From NCBI RefSeq assembly GCF_036320965.1, contig NC_092231.1, positions 1,257,197-1,321,196 of the forward strand: DNA of 64,000 bases, read 5' to 3'. The position numbers were made by a program, and so were the translations under genes. The notes under the pieces were generated by a model that had not been told where the DNA came from, made no database searches, and saw nothing but the letters and a program-made list of their open reading frames with translations. This document shows positions 45,571 through 56,110 of this stretch, piece by piece. The DNA comes from Panulirus ornatus. Taxonomy: Eukaryota; Arthropoda; Malacostraca; Decapoda; Palinuridae. Position 1 is the first letter of the stretch. Each line of letters opens with the position of its first letter.

Positions 45571-46073
45571 AAACTTTACCTAGCGCGAACTTTCCAGACT
45601 CTGGCTGGAACGCAATTTTCATTCGTGTTGGAGAAGTTGCGAATAAAGAATTCAGTGGACGTAACGTTGTATTGTTAACGAAAACAAGAGAAACAAAAAG
45701 AGAAATAAACCTAGAATGTCAGGGAAGACGTCAACACATGTCTAGAACACGATATAATTCCTGAAGCTGATCTGAACCACGAAAGCAGACGTAGGAGACG
45801 TGGGTACAAGTCTGAAAGGCGGAAGGATATTTGGATACATATCCATAACAGAAAACGCAACGTGGACATGTCTTAAACGCAAAAGGCTTCGCGGGTGCCT
45901 GACTGGTGGTGTGGATGGCCCTCCTGCCAGAGTAGAGTCTGACGATGACCACACAACACTGGGTATGGAGGACAAGTTAGCCACTCACCGAGGACAGTCA
46001 CCATCCTTAGGTAGATCAGGATCTCAACTCCTGCAGTTCAAAAGATCCGGTCTTTATCCAATATACCCGCCGT
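45571..46073. other. Unassigned sequence
   Basis: Non-repetitive. No gene recognised. Confidence 0.45.
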
Positions 46074-46172
46074 AGTATGGTATATATCTTCCGTATTGTC
46101 CGATATACCTTCCGTATTTTGGTATATATCTTTCGTAATCTGCAATATACCTTCTGCTTTACAGAACATCCT
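46074..46172. repeat. Short diverged array, about 27-bp unit
   Basis: GGTATATATCTTCCGTATT, GATATACCTTCCGTATTTT, GGTATATATCTTTCGTAAT and CAATATACCTTCTGC follow one another. Confidence 0.75.
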
Positions 46173-47344
46173 TCACAGAATATATTTCATCCATCAGAGT
46201 CAACATCTTCGGCGGTGTGGGTAGTTAGTCATATCCCCGCTGGGTTGTTGCCAGGGGCGGGAGAACGTCTGGCTGCTCCCTGGAGAAAGAAGGTGTGCAC
46301 TGATGCCTACATAATCCACAGTGATGCCCCCAGCACCTGCGTCCACAGCGGCGACTTCGATTCCAGCTGCTCCCTCCGTCGGGGGAAACCCTGCGATGTG
46401 TTCCCTCACAGGGAACTCTGAGGGGTGGGAGGAGGAGACAAAACGATGCACAGACGTGAAAAAAGACAATTCTCTGTAATACTCGTTGTATATCATCACT
46501 TGTGAGGTGTAGGTGCTCGAGGAAACCACCAAATTGTCTTGAGAGAAGATGGACGGGGTGTTATGACGGTACACCAACATACCAGCTGGCACTTATAAAG
46601 TTTCCTCTTGTTAACAAACAACCATCAGTCTGGAGGTGAGGGACGTGATGATCATATAGGTTTGTTTAAACTGTCGACAGGTTCAGTGGGAGGTCAAAAT
46701 CACATGTGTTTCTTGATTGCAACTTGTAATAAAATGGTTTCCATTATGAATGTTATCAAACTTGAGCGGTCCCGCTTCTCCCTGCAGACAGCCAGACCCC
46801 GTCCAGGCTGCTTCACTCATCACAGTATTTTCGCCCATACAGATACTTTCCCCTTTCCAGTTAGTTTGACCCTCGCAGGTAGTCTTTTTCCTCCAGGTAG
46901 TTAGAGCCTTCCATGTAGTTTTATCCTTCCAGATAGTTTTCCTTCAGAGATTCTTTCCACAAGGCATTCCTGGACGGGTGGTCTGGACCCAGTACTTGCC
47001 TCTCGCTACATATATGATTCAAGCGACCGTCAGCGCAGGAGAGGGCGGCAAATGGACCTGGGAATCAGTTTTCCAATAGAGGGTTTGCAAAATGCAGGCC
47101 GTTCCTGTCCGTCTCCATCACGGCGGGTGTCACTCCGGGCCCCAGGGACGAGGCACGCGACAAATCCAGGACATCCCTCACTCCCTGATGGTCAGCCGAA
47201 CGCGATGCAAACTGTGGTCAGCCAGAGGAAGAAGCATTGTTGATTTGCCGAGACGATTATCATCTTGCTTGCTTCGTGTTAGGCAGTGTGAGGTGACGAG
47301 CAGACTTGATCATGATACTTGGCTTTTATAGTGACACTTCCACC
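46173..47344. other. Unassigned sequence
   Basis: 46840-46945 has four loose copies of CCAGGTAGTT/CCATGTAGTT/CCAGATAGTT, similar to the array at 45470-45560. The rest is unassigned. Confidence 0.5.
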
Positions 47345-47646
47345 CACGGTTATAAGTCCTCATCGATGCTAGGCCTGAGGAGGAAAGAGTAGACCAAATA
47401 CTGAGGGAGGTGGAACAACTGCATTGTGAGAAGGGAAACGTCATACAGGTAGTTGTTAGGGAAATCATGAGATCTGTAATTAGAAAAGCAAGTGGCAATT
47501 GGCAACTCAAGGGTGGGCCGTTTTGAGAACTGTTTTTTTTCCATTCACCTCGAAGCTTTCAAACTCTACCATTTCATGTTTTTTCCCAGTAACTATGACC
47601 TGGTACAGTGCAAAAGACAGGTTTTTCACCTCTTCCAAAATTTGTA

Positions 47647-47692
<46 letters not shown>

Positions 47693-47760
47693 CAGTTAAG
47701 GCCCGGCCTTGATATGGACTTTTGTCCTTGACTGGAGCCTTCAAAATAAGAAAGAAACAA
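47345..47760 (+). mobile_element. Possible retroelement fragment ending in a T-run
   Basis: A 52-codon open stretch (about 47371-47526) reads E-E-E-R-V-D-Q-I-L-R-E-V-E, then V-V-R-E-I-M-R-S-V-I, followed by non-coding sequence and a 43-bp T homopolymer (47650-47692). Such a layout could be the 3' portion of a retroelement or pseudogene, but I cannot name the family. An antisense poly-A tail (element on the minus strand) is an alternative. Confidence 0.25.
47650..47692. repeat. Poly-T homopolymer
   Basis: 43 consecutive T. Read on the minus strand it is a poly-A tail. Confidence 0.95.
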
Positions 47761-49822
47761 ATAGAATGTTAAAATGCGAAACGAATATGAGGAAGAAAGG
47801 TGGGCGGTGCACGTAGAGAAAAGTTAAGACCAACCAGGTAGACAGCTAGACCAGTAGTCCTGACGCTGAGGGTGGCTCCGGACCTGAGTGAGGAAGGTAG
47901 TGCTTCCCTGGGCGGCTTCTGTCTACATCCTACTGACACCGAAGGTGGAAGATGGTTCCGGCCATCATGTCAACACTCCAAAGTTAGGAAGCTAGTACTT
48001 CCTGACTTGAGTTGTTTAATGTGTTATTGTTGTGAGATTTAAGGTTGTTATAGTATTGTGAAGCTGTCGTTAAGTATTGTCAGTATTGGCTTTTGGACAA
48101 GACGGTCCACCATCAATCTCAGTAGGTCCAACAAAATATAACTAAACCAAGTCAAGCTGATCAATGACATTTTCGGATCGTAAAGAGTAAGATGACTATT
48201 CATTCCCATGGTGTCCAAGTCTTCAACGTTACGTACTGAAAGATGAACATCAATTCCTGGTGACGGGGAGACAGCGTCACAGGCCAAGTGCATCCTCCCT
48301 GACAGTTTCGGGTGTTTTCTAATTCACGTGGCGACCGGAGCGAGAGCGTAACACGTGTCAGCGAATGTGTGGGGGTTTGTGATGGTGTTTGTGATGATGT
48401 ATGTGTGCAGGTGGAAGGGAGTCATGACCACATCAGTGAGTCCCCCTCCTGCCTCGTGTACGAGTGGTAGTAGATGGGCCTCAGCGTTCAGGTAGCTTTG
48501 CCTGGTACAGCAGAGCTGGTACAAGGGTTGTACCACCCCTGCCTTGTTCAGGAGCTGCAGTGAAGGGTTCAGGACTCACGTGACTTAGGGACGGCCATGG
48601 TGGAGGTGTTGCTGGTAAATGATTGTGTAGCCGTCAGGGAATTAGGGATGGAAGCTGATGGAGGCCTGGACGAGGCACTAGTGGACTTCCATCGCATTTC
48701 CTGTCCATCACTGTCACCTGAGGCCTCTAACTTGTCAGTGGAGGAAGGGGACAGAATTGGAGAGATGGTGGGAGTGGGCTGGACAGAAGAGAAATGGGAT
48801 GGTTGAGAGGAACGAGTTCATGTAGAGCAGAAAACCTGATAACAAAGAATAAACAAAAACATGAGTGGAGAAAACTTGGCTCCTGTGAATAGAGAAGCTG
48901 CCACTGAAGGTCATGACCTTTAACCCGAACTGAAAGAAAACAGAGCAAACGATATAAAAGATCTTAGCAAAAATTCGCTAAAAGAATTAAGTATGTGATA
49001 AGTTAAAGCGCCTATTGTACCCCCGAGATGATTTTGAAAATGAATATTTAACCATGAAGAACGAAATGGTGTTTGCTGTGGAGGCCAACTCCACAGTTAT
49101 TCCTTAGAACATTTAAGAGAAAAACTGTCTTTTTTCTGCCGTGTAGATTTACTCAGCCAGAGTACGGGGAAGACTGGAAAAGTTTCAATTGGCTCCAGGA
49201 GGAGCGAGTGAGACAGGCAAGTCTGCCATGCGGGAAAGGAAACCAAATGTACAGCTGGTAGAGTTGATCCAGTAGACCTTCTGTGTTGGATCAGGATATC
49301 ACTGTACACGCCAACGGTGAGGGATATCAGTGAAGTTTGTGACAGTGAACGGTAAGCAGTGCCTTGAGTCAAGAGTGTAACTGGCTCGACGCTCTGTGAG
49401 TGCCTCACACTTCTCTGAGTCATTGTCGTCTCTGGGGGGATGAGTCCCTCCTGCCTCATAAATCATACCTCACCACCGGGGTGTCGCCCCAGCTAACCTC
49501 CTCCCCTGTCTATCCCCGGGGATCAACTTGACTGTTTCTGCTGTTGCACAGCACGGCAGCAGCCACGGTCACCTCGTCAGCTGCTGCTGTTCGGGAATGG
49601 TAGTGCTGCGGGGGGGTGACCCTCATACCTCCCTCACCCTATCTCCATCACCACTATTCTCCTCCAACACTACCTTCCTTCTACACCACTATCCTACTTC
49701 CTCACCTCAACCCTGCATCCCCACTACTACCCATCTCCCTATCACCCCCCCCCCCTCCCTCCCATCTCCGCAGTGAATAACAATAGGTAAATGAGGAAGC
49801 AAACATGTGACCAGTGATCAGA
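47761..49822. other. Unassigned sequence
   Basis: A 69-codon plus-strand ORF starting ATGGTGGAGGTG at 48597 is of normal complexity but unrecognised. C-runs occur near 49746. No element or gene supported. Confidence 0.45.
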
Positions 49823-49834
49823 GGCTAAAAAAAA

Positions 49835-50535
49835 AAAAAAAAACTAAAGCGAACAAAATTCTCGGCTTCAAAAGTCATTAGAGTTTGCCTATGAAACCAA
49901 TTGTCAGTCTTAAGTTTCAGTGTTGCCTCCACATCTGGAATATTTTCCTCAGTTGTGGTCACCCTTCGTGAGGAAAGATGGGCAGAGTAGAGCGGCGAGC
50001 TGCCGAGGTGGTTCCCGGACTGACAAACAAATCCTATGAGAGCTGGTATATACAACTTGAACCTCTTTCCATCAGACAAGCGAAGGTTAAAAGGTCATTC
50101 AATGCAAGTTTTCCAGAATTATCAAAGGTTTCGATAATCTCGATCTAACGTATAGCTACGTAAGGCTAGATTAATTTGTCTGATTTTACTTGAAGTGATC
50201 AATGCAATCTCGTACATAACGTTTTCCTTCGAATAAACTATAATACTTTTTCAACAGAAGTCTTAACAGATGGAATTATTGCCATTTAGAGAAGCTGAAA
50301 GCAGCACCATACGTATGTTTAAGAATAGACTTTATGAATACTTCGCTTCAAGTCTACGATTGACATAACTTGCGCCTCTTTAGTTACGTAGAAAGTTACA
50401 GGCGTTTCTCCTTCAGTTATCTTCTGTTCTCCTGTTTTCCTTTCTGCTCTCACCTCACTATTCTCGAAGCTTCTCATCTCTTCCACCCTCACAAACAGAC
50501 CCAAATAAGACCTACTGGTCTGTTGCTGGCTGAAT
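49835..50535 (+). mobile_element. CR1-like LINE 3' end, decayed
   Basis: Follows an A-run (49826-49843). First frame: K-A-N-K-I-L-G-F at 49844-49870, matching A-N-K/R-x-L-G-F. Then in pieces: W-N-I-F-L-S-C-G-H-P-S (cf. L-E-Y-x-x-Q-x-W-S-P); V-E-R-R-A-A-E-V-V-P-G-L-T-N-K-S-Y-E at about 49990-50045 (cf. V-Q-R-R-A-T-K-x-I-P-G-L-x-x-x-S-Y-E-E-R-L). At 50110-50150 the nucleotide sequence TCAAAGGTTTCGATAATCTC corresponds to the I-K-G-F-D-x-L region of the copy at 61345-61410. AGCAGCACCATACGTATGTT at 50302 corresponds to AGCAGTACCATACACATGTT at 61555. CTACTGGTCTGTTGCTG near 50512 matches the end of that copy. So the two are the same family. Heavily frameshifted and inactive. Confidence 0.8.
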
Positions 50536-50795
50536 TCCTTTGTATTCCCGTCTTCTCCAGACTCCAGCGGCCATACAACCCCAGCTTTCCCCAGTACCCC
50601 AGCGTCTCAGACTTCAACATGACTAATGCTGTTCCCACTTCACCCAGGGGACCCATTCTCCCCAGCACCCCCCCCCCCCTCCCCTCACCTCTGCACCTTA
50701 ACCGCACACACGACACGACACAAACAAGCTTCAATCAAGCAAGAAAGGGCAAGTTAGATTCTTTCGTACGAGTAACATTCCTCTGAGCGAGCACT

Positions 50796-50965
50796 GAGCA
50801 CGAAGGTACGACCCATGAGCACGACAGGACGACCCTAGTGTGTTAAAGGTTCGGCCATTATCCTGACTCAGATCAAAGGTCATGCCATCATACCCACGAG
50901 TCGTTCTGTTGTGTCGAGTGTCGTGTTGTCGTGGTGAAGGTTCACACCTTCCTGCTGGAGGAGTT
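50796..50965. mobile_element. Foldback-like palindromic family copy
   Basis: Left arm: two units, GAGCACGAAGGTACGACCC and GAGCACGACAGGACGACCC (50796-50837). A shortened left centre follows. Right centre: GATCAAAGGTCATGCC then ATCATACCC (50871-50895). Right arm: about three diverged units (GAGTCGTTCTGTTGTGTC onward). Arm orientation is opposite on the two sides. Confidence 0.7.
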
Positions 50966-51699
50966 AAATGCTCTTGTGTATGTGAACACTAATTAGTTTG
51001 CTCGTGTTTAACGTAAGTATCATTAAGTATAAAAACTTAACAGTTCGTGGTTCATGCTCATCACTGGGTAAATGTGATAATTACACTCTCCACGCGTGGT
51101 CATGTGACACTCTCCACGCGTGGTCATGTGACACGGAATGACGGAGCACAACAGTTTGTGGGAGGGTGTTTGGAGACATTAGCCACCCTCATATGGGAAG
51201 TGGACATCGACCTGACGCCAACCTGTTCTTGAGAAACGATTGTCGTAACGTGTACACGTCACGTCACAACCAGGTCGTCGTATGAACATGTTATATCTTG
51301 CGTCTTTAAATCGACGCATGATAAGGAGTCTAACGTAAGAACAAAGATGATTTTATATATTTCCTCTTTTCTTTCTGTATGTATGATACAGTGATAACAT
51401 TACAGTAGTAGTTGTAGTAAAGGATTGTTACGTATTCAGAATCCGGGGAGTGTTGGTGCGAACGAGGGACCTAACAACCTCTCATTACCACTGTAGGTGT
51501 TGAGTCGCAGTCGTTAAGTAATTACCGGTCATTACGTGTTAATGTTGGGTCGGCACTGCTAATAGCAGTGCTACAAACTTTTGTCCTCCTGCTGTTGTGT
51601 TAGGGAGAATTGCATAATCGTGAAATCAACTATGTTCTTTTATGTATTGTTAAGTAAACCGTAATATCCATTATAATCTGTCGTAATCTTAACAATCAT
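50966..51699. other. Unassigned sequence with a two-copy repeat
   Basis: CACTCTCCACGCGTGGTCAT occurs twice in tandem (51085-51132, 24-bp period); each contains the palindrome CCACGCGTGG. The rest is unassigned. Confidence 0.55.
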
Positions 51700-51862
51700 G
51701 TGTTGTATTAAAGTCATCTTGTGTTGTATTCAAGTCATCCTGTGTTGTATTCAAGTCATCCTGTGTTGTATTCAAGTCATCCTGTGTTGTATTCAAGTCA
51801 TCTTGTGTTGTATTCAAGTCATCCTGTGTTGTATTCAAGTCATCTTGTGTTGTATTCAAGTT
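51700..51862. repeat. 21-bp minisatellite, about 7.7 copies
   Basis: Units TGTGTTGTATTCAAGTCATC, 21 bp with T/C at the last position. Unrelated in sequence to the GTCGTACCGTCGTGCTC family despite the same period. Confidence 0.95.
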
Positions 51863-52389
51863 AGATCTTACGGTAGGAAATAGTGTGAAGGATTGTAAAG
51901 GTTGTGCAGGAGACTTCTGTCTGGGTGCACAGGATATTGGCGGCACTGACGGGGCTTTGGATTGTCCCACAAGGAAATGATGACCCTGGCTGTTCCTGGC
52001 TGCACCTCCACTACAGCTGCTGTACTGTTAGGGGTATTACAAGATACGTCTTTTCTATTTTAATTCATTTTTCTATTCCTTCCCCTTTTCCTTCTCATTG
52101 CTTCCCTCCTACAGCTCCCAAAACACCGCGTGTTACCAATGTTATCTCTCTCCCTTAACATGCTCTCCCTGCAGTGTTTTTCTTCTTGTTCCCTCTGTAA
52201 CACTTGCCTGTTTGTGTTGTCATCCCTCCCCTTCCTATAACACGTAGACTGTTGATTTGACTTTCTAACTATTCCACAAACTCACTCTCCCACGTTGTCC
52301 TTACCCCCGTTCCATGACGCTCTCTCTGCTCTCGGTGGGTTTGTCTTCCCGTCCCACTCGCAGAATCTACTCACAACATCAAGGGAATA
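51863..52389. other. Unassigned sequence
   Basis: Non-repetitive. No gene recognised. Confidence 0.45.
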
Positions 52390-53290
52390 AATCTCAAAAC
52401 TTTTAAGTCACGCATCTTGATTTTGCTAATGGCAGACATTCTGTTCCTCGTGTTCGACACATCCAGCCAGGCGAAGCACTGATCGAAACAAACGACACGA
52501 GCTAAATACCAGCCCGAATCAGCGTTACGGATTGAATCGCCTTTATAGACCAGCGAGATCACCCTAATAGCACTGCGAATCAGCAGTACGACGTGAATCA
52601 CCTGTATGAACCAGTGAGGCTTTGCGAATCATCACCAGCAGGAAAGATTATCGGAATCACTAGTTCGAACGAGAACATGAATCCTTACAAACAGGACATG
52701 TGATTGTGACCTGGATTCTTAATCTCTTGAGCTTGACGGCTCTACCGTTGCGTATGACCTGACCTCCGACCTGACTCATAAGGCCTTCGTTCCCGAGGGT
52801 CTTACCGGTGTGCTAGAATATCATATCGTCGTGTTAATGGTGTCAGAAGGACGCCATACGACTCATCAAACAAACCTAGCAACAGAAACTATCTCGGTAA
52901 CAAATTTCTAGCAAACGAGAGCGTCTGAACTGGAACTGAACCTAACGAAACCTCCGAATCATCAGTCTGAACGCAGTAAACCCACTGTATCGGCAGTCGC
53001 TACGACGTGAACCGGTTCACTTCGTCTTGGCAGTCTGAACGAAGTGAACCCTCCAGATCAGCAACCTGAACGAAGTGAACCCTCCGGATCAGCAGCTTGA
53101 ACGAAGCGAACCCTCCGTATTGGCAGACCCCTGGAGAAGACGAGATGATCCGAGTCTCCAGCCCTGAGCGACGGCACCGTCCAAATCGCCGAGGCCATCA
53201 AGCGAGACAATCCACATCACCGTGAAGGGTAGTGTCATCCGAATCACCACTTTGAAGCAGGGAGACCCACCCAAATCACCAATACCGGGT
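52390..53290. repeat. Diverged minisatellite, about 32-bp unit
   Basis: GAATCA and GAACGAAGTGAACC words recur with AGCAG between them. Clearest at 53030-53125, where GAACGAAGTGAACCCTCC plus GGATCAGCAG repeats three to four times. Left of that the copies are strongly diverged. At 52735-52830 TATGACCTGACCTCCGACC and GGGTCTTACCGGTGTGCT resemble a decayed copy of the palindromic family. Confidence 0.65.
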
Positions 53291-53864
53291 GATTGTCATG
53301 GTGGGTGATCCGAGGGGAGGGCGAGCGCATTATATAGCATTACATATGTGTGTGTGTGTCCGGGTAATAGACCCCATTACCACTAATGGTGAAGCCATCA
53401 GCGGCGCTGCAAATGGTATTATTTATTTCGGAGCCTCTGATGCTGTTTTAGATTTTCTTTTTTTTTAACTCTGGAATGAACGTAAAAGCTGCCGGCCAAT
53501 CCCGCGTCGCGACAGAGGCTTAACGCTATTGCCTCGCTCGACATGGCGTTCAAACTTGTTTATTGGGTCGTTTATCTTGGTTGAATCACCTAGAGTTGTT
53601 GTGTAGTGCCTTATATTACGCTAATGCTGGAACTTGCTCAACTGCTGCTTCAGTGAATAAAGTCGTATGTCTGAATGATAGAATTTGTGCAGGATATCAT
53701 TAGCTATATGATTCTGGAGGAGGCAAATACGGCGTCATATAAAGTTAAGTATGGCCCTGATAATGGCATGGTATTAAACTTCCCATTAAGCTAATGATAC
53801 AAGAAAGGTAGAGTTTTTAGTTAAGAGTTAAAAGGGAATAGTTAGTACAGGCATTTAACTGTAC
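53291..53864. other. Repeat-free island, possible conserved non-coding element
   Basis: 53370-53600 has balanced composition and no internal repeats: CATCAGCGGCGCTGCAAATG, TATTATTTATTTCGGAGCC, GCCGGCCAATCCCGCG, TTTATTGGGTCGTTTATC. It stands out from the surrounding arrays. No ORF explains it. Confidence 0.4.
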
Positions 53865-54172
53865 GAGCACAACGGTACGACCCTTTGAGCACGACTCTAC
53901 GATACTTAACACGACGGGAACGCCCGGGAGTACGACGATTCCAAACATGAGTATAGTGGCAATACCTTTGACTTGATCCTCAAGGGGTCAGGTCAAAGGT
54001 CACGTCATCATACCCAAGGGTCGCTTCTTCGTTGTGTTCCAGGATCGAATGGTTGTGCTCAAGGGTAGTCCAGTCGTGCTTAGAGGTCGTACCGCTGTGC
54101 CTGGGGGTCGCATTTCTGTGCTCAAGGGTCATACCGTCGTGCTCAAGGGTCGCACCGTCGTGCTCAAGAGCT
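53865..54172. mobile_element. Foldback-like palindromic element, best copy
   Basis: Left arm: about four 21-bp units in GAGCACAACGGTACGACCC orientation (53865-53950). Left half of centre: GTATAGTGGCAATACC, TTTGACTTGA (53951-53976). Loop about 11 bp. Right half: TCAGGTCAAAGGTCACG, TCATCATAC (53988-54013), an imperfect reverse complement matching at 19 of 26 positions. Right arm: about seven 21-bp units in GGGTCGTACCGTCGTGCTC orientation (54016-54170). The whole can fold as one long hairpin. Inverted repeats made of short direct repeats are characteristic of foldback transposons; no coding region, defined target-site duplication or transposase is seen, so mobility is inferred only from dispersal. 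Confidence 0.75.
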
Positions 54173-54514
54173 GGAGCTGCGTGTTCAGTGAGATACCATG
54201 TTCAAGAAGTGTTTGGTGCTGACCATGATAAGGTAAGGCAGTCTCCAGCTGTGCCTAGTGCCTGGGATCGAACATGGGACCTGGAGTAGTCAGATAATTC
54301 GTCTTAAGTGTAACATGTGATAACTGCTGGTATCCTGTAATTATCGCATGTTAATCTTGGTTACCTGGTGCATTTTCTTTACAGTAATCAGGATTTATGT
54401 TTTGTTAGACTTTGGTTTTATTATGAATGAAGATTAATTGCAGCCATTCATCAATGATTACGGATTAACGGTAATAACGTATTATTGGTTGAGTTAGATT
54501 TATAATAACATTAT
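54173..54514. other. Unassigned sequence
   Basis: AT-rich, non-repetitive. No gene recognised. Confidence 0.45.
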
Positions 54515-54993
54515 GGTGGCACATTACTGTGGTGGTGGCACATTACTGTGGTGGTGGCACATTACTGTGGTGTTGGCCCATTACTGTGGTGGTGGCACAT
54601 TACTGTGGTGGTGGCACATTACTGTGGTGGTGGCACGTTACTGTGGTGTTGGCACATTACTGTGGTGGTGGAACATTACTGTGGTGGTGGCACATTACTA
54701 TGGTGGTGGCACATTACTGTGGTGGTGGCACATTATTGTGGTGGTGGCACATTACTGTGGTGTTGGCACATTACTGTGGTGGTGTCATATTACTGTGGTG
54801 GTGGCACATTACTGTGGTGTTGGCACATTACTATGGTGTTGGCACATTACTGTGGTGGTGTCATATTACTGTGGTGGTGGCACATTACTGTGGTGTTGGC
54901 ACATTACTGTGGTGTTGGCACATTACTGTAGTGTTGGCACATTACTGTAGTGTTGGCACATTACTGTGGTGTTGGCACATTACTGTGGTGGTG
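54515..54993. repeat. 19-bp minisatellite, about 25 copies
   Basis: Units CACATTACTGTGGTGGTGG, 19 bp, with GTGGTGTTGG as the main variant and a few TCATATTAC units. GTGTTGG units become dominant towards the right end. The three plus frames stay open as an artefact. Confidence 0.97.
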
Positions 54994-55474
54994 GAGGTGT
55001 CACGTCACTGGTGTTGGTGACAACTTGCAGTTATTATTGCATCACTAGGTCAGGTCAGGGGTCAAGCCATCATACCCGTGGGTCATGCCCTAATGTTAAA
55101 GGTTAATCATACTGTTCTTCGTCGTAATCATGATCACATTCGACGCTGAAGATCGATATCAGTCACTGTAGCAACCAGGCATTAGTGACTGTACCAGAGT
55201 TCACTGTATATGTACAATGTACAGACGAAAATCTTGTGATGTATTATTATACGAGAATGTGTTTGTGTTCAGTGTTGGTAATACATGATAATGGAGTCGA
55301 GTTATGGAAACAGGTAATCCCTGAAATGAACCTCACGAGCGGAATTAACGTTTTTCACAGTCTGGTAATTCCGCCTCACGTTGGCGGGAATATGTTGGGG
55401 TGAGCTGGTGACTGAGGGGAGTTCTCTGTCCACCTGGTGATGACCACAGGACCGGTGTAGCCGCTCTGTACACT
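54994..55474. other. Unassigned sequence with half palindromic centre
   Basis: 55049-55090 reads GGTCAGGTCAGGGGTCAAGC, then CATCATACCCGTGGGTCATG, matching the right half of the palindromic centre without arms. The rest is unassigned. Confidence 0.55.
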
Positions 55475-56110
55475 CTTGAATGAAGGTGTGGCCACTGTGT
55501 ACACATGAGTGAAGGTGTGGCCACTGTGTACACTTGAGTGAAGGTGTGGCCACTGTGTACACTTGAGTGAAGGTGTGGCCACTGTGTACACTTGAGTGAA
55601 GGTGTGGCCGCTGTGTACACTGTTGAGTGAAGGTGTGGCCGCTGTGTACACTGTTGAGTGAAGGTGTGGCCGCTGTGTACACTGTTGAGTGAAGGTGTGG
55701 CCGCTGTGTACACTGTTGAGTGAAGGTGTGGCCGCTGTGTACACTGTTGAGTGAAGGTGTGGCCGCTGTGTACACTGTTGAGTGAAGGTGTGGCCGCTGT
55801 GTACACTGTTGAGTGAAGGTGTGGCCGCTGTGTACACTTGAGTGAAGGTGTGGCCGCTGTGTACACTGTTGAGTGAAGGTGTGGCCGCTGTGTACACTGT
55901 TGAGTGAAGGTGTGGCCGCTGTGTACACTGTTGAGTGAAGGTGTGGCCGCTGTGTACACTGTTGAGTGAAGGTGTGGCCGCTGTGTACGCTGTTGAGTGA
56001 AGGTGTGGCCGCTGTGTACACTGTTGAGTGAAGGTGTGGCCGCTGTGTACACTGTTGAGTGAAGGTGTGGCCGCTGTGTACACTGTTGAGTGAAGGTGTG
56101 GCCACTGTAT
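55475..56110. repeat. 31/29-bp minisatellite, about 20 copies
   Basis: Left block (to about 55605): 28-29-bp units with GTGGCCACTGTGTACACTTG. Right block: 31-bp units with GTGGCCGCTGTGTACACTGT. One 29-bp-length unit lies inside the right block near 55835-55860. Minus-strand ORFs of more than 230 codons are artefacts. Confidence 0.97.

Noticed and set aside
48597..48806. 69-codon ORF starting with ATGGTGGAGGTG
   Set aside because: Normal complexity but no homology recognised, no splice or promoter context; insufficient to call a gene.
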